Source of the DNA: Ardenticatenaceae bacterium
GTDB lineage: Bacteria > Chloroflexota > Anaerolineae > Promineifilales > Promineifilaceae
NCBI GenBank assembly: GCA_020634565.1
Contig: JACKBN010000004.1
Location: 496,001 to 560,000 of the forward strand
DNA length: 64,000 nucleotides
Direction: 5' to 3'
Shown here piece by piece: positions 18,478 through 27,563 of the stretch (position 1 is its first letter; each line of letters starts with the position of its first letter). The position numbers and the translations under genes were made by a program. The notes under the pieces were generated by a model, which saw only the letters and a program-made list of their open reading frames with translations, had not been told where the DNA came from and ran no database searches.

Positions 18478-21400
18478 ATGAGAAGTAGATTCCTGGCAAT
18501 TATTGGCTCTATTGTATTTAGTGCGGTTATTTTGATTGGGTTGGCCTTAAACGGCCGTGTGGCAGCTGAACCGGAAGCGCCTGCCGGACTGGTATTACCC
18601 ACCACCTACCGCGCTTCGGAAAACAGCGCGGGTGAAGAGGGCAATGGCGACTCTTTTACGCCAGCGATTTCGGCCAACGGCCGTTACATCGCCTTTGTCT
18701 CACAAGCGAACAATCTTGATCCTTCAGATTCTAATATCTTCCAGGACATTTTCATCAAGGATTTGCAGACGCAGGTGATGACCCGCGTGGTTGATTTTGT
18801 GCAGACAGGCCGACCGAATGGCGACTCCTGGAATCCAGATATTTCGGCGAACGGCCGTTACGTAGCCTTTGAAACAGACGCAACTGATCTGGCCAATTCA
18901 CAGGAACTGTTTGACAGCAACGAGGGGCCAGATATCTATGTTTACGACAACGAAACCGGTTTCCTGGATGCCGTGTCCGTTGACTTCAATCAGTTTAGTT
19001 TGGGGGATGGGCCTTCTTACACGCCGGTGGTCGCCGCTTTTGGCGATGGTTACCGCGTTGCCTTTGTCTCGGAATCTACCAATCTAGACCCCAATGATAC
19101 CGACATTCTGCCTGATATTTACGTGATGACCTATGATAACAACACGTTTTCGTTTGACTTGAAGTTGGTCTCGGTCAACAGTTTGGGCATTAAGGGGAAT
19201 GGGGCCTCTTTTGAGCCGTCAATTTCGGCAAACGGCCGTTATATTGCGTTTGATTCCGACTCAGTTAATCTGGTTCCTAATGATAACAATGACGTGAGCG
19301 ACGTTTTCGTTCACGATATGGAAACCGGCCAAACAATTCGCGTTTCGGTGGACGGGAACGGGGGCGAGGCCACCGGGCCTTCTTATGAAGCTTCCATTTC
19401 GTTTAACGGTGTCATGGTGGCTTTCACCAGCTTTGCCGACAATTTGGTGCCCGGCGACACCAATCGCATGGAAGATGTGTTTGTTTACAATGTGCTGACG
19501 GGGAATGTGGAACGCCTGTCGTTGTCCAGCGGCGGTAGCGAGGGAGATGGTCATTCCTACTTCCCGCGCCTGGCGGACAGCGGTGCCAGCGTGGTGTTTG
19601 TCTCGGAGGCGACCAACCTGGTTTCCGACGATACCAACAATTTGCCTGACATTTACTGGCACAATATTGCCACGGGTAACACCATGCGCGTTTCGCTGGC
19701 GTATGATGGCGCTGAAGGCAATGGGGGCGTGGGCCGACCCGACGTGACGGCAGACGGCCGTATTACCACCTTCGATTCTGATGCGGACAATCTGATACCC
19801 AGCGACAACAATGGCTTCCTGGATGTGTTCATTCGTGAGGAAGACATTCCCAGCAAATCCTTCCGCTTCTCGGCTGAGGAAGTGCCGCCCAATACCACTG
19901 TGGTGGATACTGTGGAATCAGAAACGGCCGTACAGTGGTACAAGTTTGATGTTAACGACGCTGGTTCCACCATTGACGCCAAACTCACCAACATGACGGG
20001 TGATTACAACCTCTACCTGTTTGCCCCGGCGATTGATGAAGAAAGTGGGCAAATCCGTGACCTGGGCCAGATTTCCAACATTGGCCAGATTAGCAATATC
20101 GGTCAAATTTCCAACATTGGCCAAATCAGCAATATTGGCCAGATTTCCAACATTGGTGACCTGGTTGATCTGGGCCAGATTAGCAACATCGGTCAAATAT
20201 CCAACATTGGTCAAATCAGCAACATTGGCCAGATTTCCAACATTGGTCAGGTGGGTAACATTGGTACGCTGGTGGCGGTTTCCATCCAACCAGATCTAAC
20301 TGATGAATACATTACCTACAACGTGCAGGAACTGTATGGTCCCTACTACCTGGCGGTTGCCCCGCAGAAACCAGACGTGCTGGGCACTACCTTCGAGTTA
20401 AGCATTGGCGTAGCCCCGCCCGTTGATCCATACTCTCCCGTTTCCTGTAACTTCTTCGATGACGTGACCACACCACCGGTCGATCCCTCAGTGCGGACCT
20501 TGATTTTGGCCAACTCAAACGAGTTAAATGGTAACTACCCCAGCGATGGGGCCACCATTACCGATTTGTTGAATCGGTTAGATGTTCTGGCCGCTGATAA
20601 GAATGTGGATGGCGTTGTGGTTGATTTGGCCGCTTACTCGTCTTTGGGGTTCGCTTATGATGATTGGCGCGGCGCATTTGGCGAGCCGGGCAATCCTTTG
20701 CAGGCCAACTGCGTGGCCACGCACATCAAATCGGTTATCTACTCGCTGCTGCCCGCGTATCCGAATCTGGAGTATATGGTGCTGGTGGGTGATGATCGGG
20801 TGATTCCACACCGGCGCATTCGGGATGATGCGCTGGTTGCCAATGAGCGTAACTACGCGCCCATTGCCGAATCCACCGAGATTTCCGGGTCGCTGAATCT
20901 GCGTTACTTCCTCACGGATGATTATTACGCCGCCCCGATTCCGTTCCCGTTCAAAGATCGCGAATTTTACCTGCCGCAGTATGGAATCGGCCGTTTGGTT
21001 GAAACGCCAGCTGAAATGCTATTAACCGTCAACACATTCCTGGAAGCCCCGGAACTGAATCCGCAGGATGCGCTGGTTACTGGCTATGACTTTTTGCTGG
21101 ATCAAGCATTGGTGGTGACCGAAAGTTTAAAACTTCAGGGCATCAACGTGATTAGCGAGACCCAATTCATTAACAATGAATGGAATGGCCAGGATTATAT
21201 TGACAATGTTCTGGGCAATAACAATATCGATCTACTTTCGTTGAATTCGCACTTTGAGCATTATCGTTTCTTCCCCAACGATTTACCCGATGTTTTTGCT
21301 ACCCAGATTTCTGGTACCAACTATAACGGAACTGTGGTGTTTTCAGTTGGCTGCCATTCGGGTTTGAACATTCCTGATGGAGCGGCAACCAACGATAGAG

Positions 21401-22581
21401 ATTGGCCGCAAGCGTTTAATGCGCAGCAGGCTAGCTTCTTTGGCAATACGGGTTACGGTTATGGCGATTCCGATCTGGTGGCCTATTCGGAAGCGTTGGT
21501 GGCTAATTACGTGAGCGCATTGGGTAACTGGAGCGAAGGGCCGCAAACGGTAGGCCAGGCGATGCGTATGGCCAAGCAGCAGTATTACAATGAACTGGTA
21601 GGCGGCTCCTTCAGCAATTACGATGAAAAGGTGCTGGAAGAGATGACGCTTTACGGGCTGCCGATGCTGCGCATTAACATGCCAGTCACGACGACGGAAT
21701 CGCTTTGGGGTAGAAGTGCGGTGGCGACAGCGCCTGCTCTGCGGGTTGAGGGCAGCGTGAATGGGTTGACCTCAACCTCCTTGAACTTCAACTTTGATTT
21801 CCAGCAAAATAGCATTGGCGGGTTAGGTAATTACTACACGCTGGCTGGGGAAGATGGTGTGTATGTCGCTGGTGGCAAGCCCATTCAGCCACGTACCAGC
21901 GTAAGCGTAAGCCAGCCCGGCAGTGTGGCCCACGGTGTCTTGATGACGGGTGGTTCCTTCACCGAAATCCCGAACTTTAATCCGGTAATTTCGCAGCTCA
22001 TTACCGAAGAGGTGGGCATTATCCAACCCGAACCGCTCTTCCCACTGGATTATTGGTATCCGGTGGCGATGGGCAGCATCAACCGGTATCTCTCGATTGA
22101 GGGAGCTTCGGTTGAGCGGCTGGTGATGGTGCCGGGGCAGTTTGCCGCTACGGGTGGCAGCGCCGAAACGATTGGCACGCAGCGCCTGTATGATAATCTG
22201 ACGTTTGAGGTTTACCATACGCCATTCGATAGTGATGATTTCATTGCGCCGAGTATTTGGAATGTAACGGCCGTTCGCTTAGGCAGTCAGGTCAACTTCC
22301 AGGTGCAGGTGACGGATGACAGCAGCGAGCTGCATCGGGTGGTGGTGCTGTACCGTGAACTGCCCAGCACCACCTGGAAGCTGGCGGAACTGACTTACGA
22401 CCCGTCGGCACAGCTGGCGACGGGCATGGTGTCTGTGCCACTGGACAAGGAAGTGGAATTCTTTGCCCAGGCGGTGGATGGCAGCGGGAACGTATCGGTT
22501 GCCCTGTCACATGGCCTGCCATATTTTGCTACCAAAGGCTCTTTGCTCGATCTGTACCTGCCGGTGGTCTTAAAGCCGTAG
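18478..22581 (+). CDS. Secreted beta-propeller / C25 (gingipain-like) cysteine peptidase
   Basis: The 1367-residue protein starts at ATG 18478 (GAGAGGAAAA upstream) with a signal peptide (MRSRFLAIIGSIVFSAVILIG). TolB/WD40-like propeller repeats follow (about 45-460; recurring ISANGRYIAFVS, VPNDNNDVSDVFV). Next is a PPC-like domain (FRFSAEEVPPNTTVVDTVE) interrupted by eleven hexapeptides QISNIG (531-596). A C25 peptidase domain (about 665-1080) carries LVGDDRVIPHR and the dyad His925 (LNSHFEHY) and Cys959 (SVGCHSG), 34 apart as in gingipains. An Ig-like C-terminus ends in LYLPVVLKP, a tail shared with two other secreted proteins here. It is probably an exported, surface-held peptidase. Confidence 0.88.
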   Translation: MRSRFLAIIGSIVFSAVILIGLALNGRVAAEPEAPAGLVLPTTYRASENSAGEEGNGDSFTPAISANGRYIAFVSQANNLDPSDSNIFQDIFIKDLQTQVMTRVVDFVQTGRPNGDSWNPDISANGRYVAFETDATDLANSQELFDSNEGPDIYVYDNETGFLDAVSVDFNQFSLGDGPSYTPVVAAFGDGYRVAFVSESTNLDPNDTDILPDIYVMTYDNNTFSFDLKLVSVNSLGIKGNGASFEPSISANGRYIAFDSDSVNLVPNDNNDVSDVFVHDMETGQTIRVSVDGNGGEATGPSYEASISFNGVMVAFTSFADNLVPGDTNRMEDVFVYNVLTGNVERLSLSSGGSEGDGHSYFPRLADSGASVVFVSEATNLVSDDTNNLPDIYWHNIATGNTMRVSLAYDGAEGNGGVGRPDVTADGRITTFDSDADNLIPSDNNGFLDVFIREEDIPSKSFRFSAEEVPPNTTVVDTVESETAVQWYKFDVNDAGSTIDAKLTNMTGDYNLYLFAPAIDEESGQIRDLGQISNIGQISNIGQISNIGQISNIGQISNIGDLVDLGQISNIGQISNIGQISNIGQISNIGQVGNIGTLVAVSIQPDLTDEYITYNVQELYGPYYLAVAPQKPDVLGTTFELSIGVAPPVDPYSPVSCNFFDDVTTPPVDPSVRTLILANSNELNGNYPSDGATITDLLNRLDVLAADKNVDGVVVDLAAYSSLGFAYDDWRGAFGEPGNPLQANCVATHIKSVIYSLLPAYPNLEYMVLVGDDRVIPHRRIRDDALVANERNYAPIAESTEISGSLNLRYFLTDDYYAAPIPFPFKDREFYLPQYGIGRLVETPAEMLLTVNTFLEAPELNPQDALVTGYDFLLDQALVVTESLKLQGINVISETQFINNEWNGQDYIDNVLGNNNIDLLSLNSHFEHYRFFPNDLPDVFATQISGTNYNGTVVFSVGCHSGLNIPDGAATNDRDWPQAFNAQQASFFGNTGYGYGDSDLVAYSEALVANYVSALGNWSEGPQTVGQAMRMAKQQYYNELVGGSFSNYDEKVLEEMTLYGLPMLRINMPVTTTESLWGRSAVATAPALRVEGSVNGLTSTSLNFNFDFQQNSIGGLGNYYTLAGEDGVYVAGGKPIQPRTSVSVSQPGSVAHGVLMTGGSFTEIPNFNPVISQLITEEVGIIQPEPLFPLDYWYPVAMGSINRYLSIEGASVERLVMVPGQFAATGGSAETIGTQRLYDNLTFEVYHTPFDSDDFIAPSIWNVTAVRLGSQVNFQVQVTDDSSELHRVVVLYRELPSTTWKLAELTYDPSAQLATGMVSVPLDKEVEFFAQAVDGSGNVSVALSHGLPYFATKGSLLDLYLPVVLKP
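20068..20265 (+). repeat. 18-bp minisatellite encoding QISNIG hexapeptides
   Basis: Eleven contiguous 18-bp units encode five QISNIG, one DLVDLG, four QISNIG and one QVGNIG. The protein repeat is nearly perfect while codons vary (ATTTCC, ATTAGC, ATCAGC), which points to selection on the protein. Read as I-G-Q-I-S-N it obeys the left-handed beta-helix hexapeptide rule. Confidence 0.95.
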
Positions 22582-22620
22582 CTGCTAAAGTAAGGTTGCC
22601 ATCGAGCAATCAATGAAGCA

Positions 22621-22657
22621 AAAAGGGATGGAACTTCATAGTTTCATCCCTTTTTTG
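22621..22657 (+). terminator. Intrinsic terminator after the C25 peptidase gene
   Basis: AAAAGGGATGGAAC (22621-22634) pairs with GTTTCATCCCTTTT (22641-22654) with one G-T pair around a 6-nt loop, ending in a T-run. Confidence 0.88.
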
Positions 22658-22676
22658 TTATGATTAGGATTTACGC

Positions 22677-22728
22677 AACTGCCCGAAAGTTTGGCCCGAT
22701 TTATTTACCAAGTGGGTCCAAGCTGCAT
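22677..22728. repeat. Degenerate hairpin repeat related to 1888-1956
   Basis: CAACTGCCCGAAAGTTTGGC followed by CCGATTTATT, then GTGGGTCCAAG, matches the layout of the repeat at 1888 but with a decayed right arm. A TATAAT at 22742-22747 just after it could be the -10 box of the Nudix gene; no good -35 box is seen. Confidence 0.5.
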
Positions 22729-22770
22729 AAGATCTGACAACTATAATTTCAGGCGTTTGGAGGTGTTATT

Positions 22771-23178
22771 ATGCGGGAACGTGTGAGTTTATACATTTAT
22801 CGAAACGGCCGTATCCTCTTCTTCCACCGCATTAAAGCCACCCATGAGCATCATGTTTCCATTGGCGGTGGGGTTGAGCCGGGTGAGACGATTCTGGAAG
22901 CGGCGCTGCGCGAAGCCAAAGAAGAAACCAACTATGATATCGTGCTGGGACCGCGCCTGTGGGTGCGCGAATTTGGCGAGACGCATCGAGAATATGCGTA
23001 TTTGGTGACTGAATTCAGCGGCAAACTGGCGCTAGGCGGGCCGGAACTGGCGCGGCAAGCGCCAGACAACCAACACATTTTCCAATGGATTCCCCTGGAA
23101 GAAATTCCCGAGCTGGATTTGTACCCAGGGCCGCTCACGTTGAACCAGATTGAGCAAATTCGGCAGGCGCTTTCATGA
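22771..23178 (+). CDS. Nudix hydrolase
   Basis: The 135-residue protein hydrolyses a nucleoside diphosphate linked to another moiety. The Nudix box is GGGVEPGETILEAALREAKEET (about 31-52), with the REAKEE metal ligands intact. GGAGGT lies 8 bases before the ATG. The stop overlaps the start of the next gene as ATGA, so translation of the phosphoesterase is coupled. No specificity motif is recognised. Confidence 0.93.
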   Translation: MRERVSLYIYRNGRILFFHRIKATHEHHVSIGGGVEPGETILEAALREAKEETNYDIVLGPRLWVREFGETHREYAYLVTEFSGKLALGGPELARQAPDNQHIFQWIPLEEIPELDLYPGPLTLNQIEQIRQALS

Positions 23179-24002
23179 AGGTGACGCGACGAGGCTTTTT
23201 GAAATGGGCTGGCGGGGCTGTGCTGGGTGGCGCTGCGGGTGTGGGCTATGTGACCAAAATAGAGCCGGAATGGTTGTCCGTGGAGCAGCAAATCATCTCG
23301 CTGCCGGGATTGCCAGCGGGGCTGGATGGCTACAAAATTGTGCAGCTCAGCGATTTCCATTTGTATCCTTTTACTGCAATAGACCTGATAGAAAAAACGG
23401 TGGCCCGCACCAATGAGCTGGGGCCTGATTTGGTGGTGTTAACCGGAGATTATGTGCTGGAAACGGCCGCTTCCATCTTTGACCTTGCGCCTGAACTGGC
23501 CAAACTGAATCCGCGCCACGGCATTTTCGCCGTGCTGGGCAACCACGATCATTGGACAGAGGCGGCAGTGGTGAAGCAAGGGTTGGCGGAGCAGGGCATC
23601 GAGCTGCTGCATAACCGTGGCGTGCTGCTCAATGAGAGCCAATTCCTGTTGGCCGGCGTGGACGATTTGTGGAGCGGTACACCAGACATCGAGAGCGCGT
23701 TAGCCGACTGGCGTGAAGGCGTTCCCACGATTTTGCTGGCGCATGAGCCGGATTTTGCGGATGATTTCTTGGGAGACGGCCGTATTCAACTCCAACTTTC
23801 GGGTCATACTCACGGTGGGCAGGTGCGCGTGCCGGGGGTGGGACCGGTGGTGTTGCCCCGCTACGGGCAAAAATACCACAATGGGTTGTACCAGGTTGGG
23901 CCAAGTCAGGTGTACGTCAATCGCGGCATTGGCATCATCGGCCCGGCCGTGCGGCTGAACTGCCCGCCGGAAATCACGGAATTTGTGCTGCGGGCGGCTT
24001 AG
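23175..24002 (+). CDS. Tat-exported metallophosphoesterase (calcineurin-like)
   Basis: The 275-residue protein begins MKVTRRGFLKWAGGAVLGG, a twin-arginine signal with RRGFLK, so it is exported folded with its metals. The calcineurin-like site is complete: LSDFHLY, LTGDYVLE, VLGNHDHW, LLAHEPDFAD and LSGHTHGGQVRVPG, matching YkuE/YaeI-type di-metal phosphoesterases. It overlaps the Nudix gene by 4 bp. A terminator follows at 24020. Likely substrates are phosphodiesters or lipid phosphates at the membrane; which one is not indicated. Confidence 0.93.
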   Translation: MKVTRRGFLKWAGGAVLGGAAGVGYVTKIEPEWLSVEQQIISLPGLPAGLDGYKIVQLSDFHLYPFTAIDLIEKTVARTNELGPDLVVLTGDYVLETAASIFDLAPELAKLNPRHGIFAVLGNHDHWTEAAVVKQGLAEQGIELLHNRGVLLNESQFLLAGVDDLWSGTPDIESALADWREGVPTILLAHEPDFADDFLGDGRIQLQLSGHTHGGQVRVPGVGPVVLPRYGQKYHNGLYQVGPSQVYVNRGIGIIGPAVRLNCPPEITEFVLRAA

Positions 24003-24019
24003 ACCCTGTCCAAATATTT

Positions 24020-24094
24020 GCCACAGAGTTCACAGAGATCATAGAGGCGAAGGTTCATTTCTCAGGTTTCTCTTTTTACTCTGTGGCTTTTTTT
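24020..24094 (+). terminator. Terminator formed by a GCCACAGAG hairpin repeat
   Basis: GCCACAGAGT (24020-24029) and ACTCTGTGGC (24078-24087) form the outer stem, followed by a run of seven T. The interior is a repeat related to those at 10699, 25087 and 57075. Confidence 0.75.
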
Positions 24095-24263
24095 GATAGA
24101 TTTTCCCCGGAAACTGCTCATTTAGACAGGTGTTTGTGGGGGGGGCCGGGGAAATATAGTCGGAACTGCACCTTTGGGCAGGTGGCGGATGATCTTTTGC
24201 GGGGCGCGCCTTTAGAATTTGGCAGATACGATTAAGGCTATAAATTGATCGATGGAGGACACC

Positions 24264-25079
24264 TTGGAAAACTATATTTGTAAGACGTGCGGCACGCAGT
24301 TTCCGGCAACGGCCGTTCCCCCCGAACATTGCCTCATTTGTGAAGATGAACGCCAATACATCGGCTGGGAGGGACAGCAGTGGACCACCCTAATGGAGTT
24401 GCAAGCTAATCACCTGAACAAAATCGAGGATGAGGAGCCGAACCTGACCGGCATTGGCACGACGCCCGGCTTTGCCATTAGCCAGCGGGCACTGCTGGTG
24501 CAAACGCCGCAGGGTAATTTGCTGTGGGATTGCATCACGCTGCTGGATGAGGAGACGAAAACGGCCGTAAACGCCCTGGGTGGTATCGACGCCATTGCCA
24601 TTTCCCATCCGCATTATTACTCATCTATGATTGAATGGGCGCACGCGTTTGACGCGCCGATCTACCTGCATGCGGCTGACAAACAGTGGGTGATGCGACC
24701 GGATACGGCCGTACACTTCTGGGAAGGAGAGGCCAAACCGTTGTGGGATGGGCTGACGCTGATTCGGGGCGGTGGCCATTACGCAGGGGGCACGATGCTG
24801 CACTGGCCTGCCGGAGCCAACGGCGCGGGCGTGCTGCTGACGGGGGACATCATTCAGGTGGTGTCCGACCGGCGTTGGGTGAGCTTCATGTACAGCTATC
24901 CGAATCTGATTCCGCTGCCAGCGAAAAAGGTGCGCGAGATTGTTGCTGCTGTGGCTCCCTACGATTTTGAGCGGATTTACGGGGCGTGGTGGGGCAGGGT
25001 TGTTAAAAGTGAGGCGAAAACGGCCGTTTCCCGTTCCGCGGAGCGTTACATTGCCGCGCTGTCTGCGGATCGTCGTTAA
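24264..25079 (+). CDS. MBL-fold hydrolase with N-terminal zinc ribbon
   Basis: A TTG start at 24264 is chosen because GGAGG (24254-24258) lies 5 bases upstream; the ATG at 24252 overlaps that site. The 271-residue product begins with a rubredoxin-like CxxC pair (Cys6, Cys9, Cys23, Cys26; ICKTCG ... HCLICED). A metallo-beta-lactamase-like domain follows: ALLVQTPQGNLLWDC, AIAISHPHYYSS, RGGGHYAGGTMLHW, LLTGDIIQVV. The usual HxHxDH is reduced to HPHYYS, so metal binding may differ from hydrolytic relatives. Its substrate is unknown, and it stands alone between repeat hairpins. Confidence 0.82.
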   Translation: MENYICKTCGTQFPATAVPPEHCLICEDERQYIGWEGQQWTTLMELQANHLNKIEDEEPNLTGIGTTPGFAISQRALLVQTPQGNLLWDCITLLDEETKTAVNALGGIDAIAISHPHYYSSMIEWAHAFDAPIYLHAADKQWVMRPDTAVHFWEGEAKPLWDGLTLIRGGGHYAGGTMLHWPAGANGAGVLLTGDIIQVVSDRRWVSFMYSYPNLIPLPAKKVREIVAAVAPYDFERIYGAWWGRVVKSEAKTAVSRSAERYIAALSADRR

Positions 25080-25086
25080 AAAATTT

Positions 25087-25150
25087 AACCGCAGACAACG
25101 CGGAGAGCGCAGCGTTTTACCTTCTCTGCGTCCTCCGCGTCTCCGCGGTT
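25087..25150. repeat. AACCGCAGA hairpin repeat between convergent genes
   Basis: AACCGCAGACAACGCGGAGA and GTCCTCCGCGTCTCCGCGGT form a long imperfect stem, filling the gap between converging stops at 25079 and 25151. It is probably a bidirectional terminator. Confidence 0.7.
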
Positions 25151-25822
25151 TTAAATCAATTGCGTGCGATGTAGCTTGCGTGTAGCGACGTGACTGAGCC
25201 AGAGCTGATCTCCCAGCCAGGCCAGCCCCATCGGTAGAAAATCAAGATGATAGCGTGCTTGCTCTGTGCCCGTAGCCGGGTCCAGGCGCAAAATGGCGTA
25301 ATGTTGCTCACTGCTTTCCCATTCAAACTGCTGCTGCTGGGTGTCAAAGTGCATAGGGTAAGCTACGCCCAGCCAAAGCGACCCATCGTGAAAATCCAGG
25401 CCGCCGCCAGCCACGGGTATGGGCACGGTTGCCAACACGTCGCTGCTCTCCGGGTCCAGCTTGAACAGCTTGCCGTGCTGCTGGGAAGCTGTCCACAAAT
25501 GTGTGCCGTCCCAGGCCACGCCGGCCAGCCAGCCATGCTCCCACACCATGATTGCCTGATCGAAGTCGTTGGTTTCCGGGTTGATGCGGCGCAGGGTGCC
25601 ACCGTCGTGTAAGGATTGCCAGAGCGAACGGCCGTCCCAGGCCAGCCCGCTTAAGTTCCCCGGGCAAACCAGCTCGATATCGCTTTCCAACGTGGCGGGA
25701 TCGAGCCGGTAGATTTTGCCCGTAGAGAAATCAGCATTCCAAAGGAAACGGCCGTCGGTGCACAAACCAACCGGCCCACGCCCCGGCGCTGTGTAGCTTT
25801 CTAAAATCTGAATATCGCCCAT
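25151..25822 (-). CDS. Beta-propeller (NHL/SMP-30-like) protein of unknown function
   Basis: The 223-residue protein is built of about five repeats of the form G-L-x-W-D-G-x-x-L-W followed by IYRLDPAT or LFKLDPES (for example GLAWDGRSLWQS, GVAWDGTHLWTA, GLAWLGDQLWLS), which is a small propeller. No signal peptide is seen, so it is cytoplasmic. ATG 25822 has GGAG 8 bases upstream; a TTG at 25837 is inside that site. It begins 22 bp after the aroF stop and may be the last gene of the aro operon, though no link to aromatic synthesis is visible. Confidence 0.75.
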   Translation of the reverse strand: MGDIQILESYTAPGRGPVGLCTDGRFLWNADFSTGKIYRLDPATLESDIELVCPGNLSGLAWDGRSLWQSLHDGGTLRRINPETNDFDQAIMVWEHGWLAGVAWDGTHLWTASQQHGKLFKLDPESSDVLATVPIPVAGGGLDFHDGSLWLGVAYPMHFDTQQQQFEWESSEQHYAILRLDPATGTEQARYHLDFLPMGLAWLGDQLWLSHVATRKLHRTQLI

Positions 25823-25843
25823 AAATGAGGCTCCCAAACAAGA

Positions 25844-26887
25844 TTAGGCGGGTACCTGTTCCTTGTCTGGAATGTCCCGTCCGACCGCCTGGGCAATGGC
25901 TTTCATGTCTTTCACCAGTTGAGCAAAACGTTCTGGCTTGAGGGATTGACGGCCGTCTGACATCGCTTCTTCGGGGCGGGGATGCACTTCCAAAATAACG
26001 CCGTCCGCTCCGGCCGCCACGCTGGCTTTGGTAACGCTTTCCACGTATTCCCACTTGCCGGTGCCGTGGCTGGGGTCGGCAATGATGGGTAGATGGGTGA
26101 GCTGCTTCAGCACCGGAATGGCGTTGATGTCGAAGGTGTTGCGCGTGTATTTCTCAAAGGTGCGAATGCCGCGCTCACACATCATTACGCGTGTATTGCC
26201 GTGGCTCAAAATGTATTCCGCGCACATCAACCATTCTTCGATGAGGCTGCTCATGCCGCGCTTGAGCAAAACTGGATGCTGGGATTCGCCTACGGCATGC
26301 AATAGGGCGTAGTTTTGCATGTTGCGCGCCCCAATTTGCAGGATATCAGCGTATTCGGCTACCAGCGGTACCAGACTCGGCTCCATGACCTCGGTGATGA
26401 TCGGCATGCCAGTTTCTTCACGGGCTTCGGCTAAATACTTCAACCCTTCTTCGCCCATACCCTGGAAGGAGTAGGGGGAACTGCGCGGTTTGAACGCGCC
26501 ACCGCGCAAAATGTGGGCGCCCGCTTCTTTACAGGCGTGGGCCGTCTCGATGATCTGGCTGCGGCTTTCTACGGAACAGGGCCCGGCCATAATTACCAAA
26601 TCTTTGCCGCCGATGACGTGCCCACCAATGGTGAACTGAGTGTCGTTGGGTTTGAATTCGCGGCTGGCGATTTTAAAGGGTTTTAGCACGGGTACAACGC
26701 GCTCCACCCCAGACATCCGCTCCAGCTGCTCCCGGTTAATGACCCGATCATCGCCAATGACGCCGATAATGGTGCGCTCACTGCCGGTTGAGAGGTGAAT
26801 CTTGAAACCTAAATCTTCTGCCCAGGAGATAACTCCGGACTTTTCCTGCATGGTTGCATTGGGCTGCATCACTACAATCATCATCAA
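25844..26887 (-). CDS. aroF: 3-deoxy-7-phosphoheptulonate (DAHP) synthase, type I-beta
   Basis: The 347-residue enzyme condenses phosphoenolpyruvate and erythrose 4-phosphate, the first step of the shikimate pathway. An N-terminal ferredoxin-like domain (about 1-70, MIVVMQPNATMQEK ... GIDD-like GVIGDDR) precedes the TIM barrel with VIMAGPCSVES, HILRGGAFKPRSSPYSFQG, GARNMQNY, PVLLKRGMSS, CERGIRTFE, IADPSHGTG and VILEVHPRPEEAMSDG. In Thermotoga the same N-terminal domain mediates feedback inhibition by Tyr/Phe. It lies 86 bp downstream of aroH, under the same Phe/Tyr-rich leader. Confidence 0.97.
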   Translation of the reverse strand: MMMIVVMQPNATMQEKSGVISWAEDLGFKIHLSTGSERTIIGVIGDDRVINREQLERMSGVERVVPVLKPFKIASREFKPNDTQFTIGGHVIGGKDLVIMAGPCSVESRSQIIETAHACKEAGAHILRGGAFKPRSSPYSFQGMGEEGLKYLAEAREETGMPIITEVMEPSLVPLVAEYADILQIGARNMQNYALLHAVGESQHPVLLKRGMSSLIEEWLMCAEYILSHGNTRVMMCERGIRTFEKYTRNTFDINAIPVLKQLTHLPIIADPSHGTGKWEYVESVTKASVAAGADGVILEVHPRPEEAMSDGRQSLKPERFAQLVKDMKAIAQAVGRDIPDKEQVPA

Positions 26888-26973
26888 TAGTTCCTTTTTG
26901 CTTTGGTTTAAAACCGTAAGGATCTGCCATTCTGAAGAAGTTTCAGAGATTTCAAATCCTTAGGGTCTTGAAA

Positions 26974-27450
26974 TTATAAAACAGAGGCCATTACCTTGAC
27001 CATCGCTTCCATGGCGTTCATTTGGCGAGGGCGGACGGGCGGTAAATTTTGGCGATCCGGGCGGAGCGATTGGGCTTCGCGTAGGTAAACGTGAACAATT
27101 TCTTGTGAGGAGCGGCTGGTATTCCAGTGAATCAGCACGCGAATGCACAGGGGTAAGCCACCGGGTACGGCCATTTCATGTCCGCAGAGCAGCGCCACGT
27201 CGCTCCAGCCAATCTGGCGGGCAGCCAGGGCGGGGTAGGTGGCGTTTAGATCGGCCGTGGTGGTGAAGTAGACGCTGGCGATGTCATCAGGACGCATTTC
27301 ATTGCGCTTGATGATGACCTGGAGCAGTTCGCGCGTGGCGGCGAGAATCGCTTCTTCTGTGTTTTCTGTGACGGTGACGGCCCCGCGTACGCCGCGGCAA
27401 GCGGTGGGCTGTTGTTCTGGGGTGTTGTTGATGAGTCCGTTTAATGGCAT
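26974..27450 (-). CDS. aroH: Chorismate mutase, AroH class
   Basis: The 158-residue monofunctional mutase converts chorismate to prephenate, the branch to Phe and Tyr. AroH-type residues are visible: RGVRGAVTV, a CGHEMAV segment matching the Bacillus active-site Cys region, Arg in CIRVLIHWNT, and VYLREAQSLRPD. It is longer than the Bacillus enzyme (about 127 aa), mainly through extra residues at both ends. ATG 27450 has AAGGAG 7 bases upstream. It is preceded by a terminator and leader peptide, so it is controlled by attenuation. Confidence 0.94.
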   Translation of the reverse strand: MPLNGLINNTPEQQPTACRGVRGAVTVTENTEEAILAATRELLQVIIKRNEMRPDDIASVYFTTTADLNATYPALAARQIGWSDVALLCGHEMAVPGGLPLCIRVLIHWNTSRSSQEIVHVYLREAQSLRPDRQNLPPVRPRQMNAMEAMVKVMASVL

Positions 27451-27494
27451 GATTCTTCTCCTTGTCGTGAATCCTATTGCCGATTCTGGCTAAT

Positions 27495-27531
27495 AAACAA
27501 AAAAAAGACGCGGCTTTTTGGGCCGCGTCTT
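27495..27531 (-). terminator. Attenuator terminator in the aroH-aroF leader
   Basis: On the minus strand AAGACGCGGC (27531-27522) pairs with GCCGCGTCTT (27514-27505) around a 7-nt loop, followed by a long T-run. It lies between the leader peptide stop (27564) and the aroH start (27450), so it would end transcription before the structural genes. Confidence 0.9.
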
Positions 27532-27563
27532 GTTGGTTACTGAGTCGTTTTGCCTGGTCTTTT

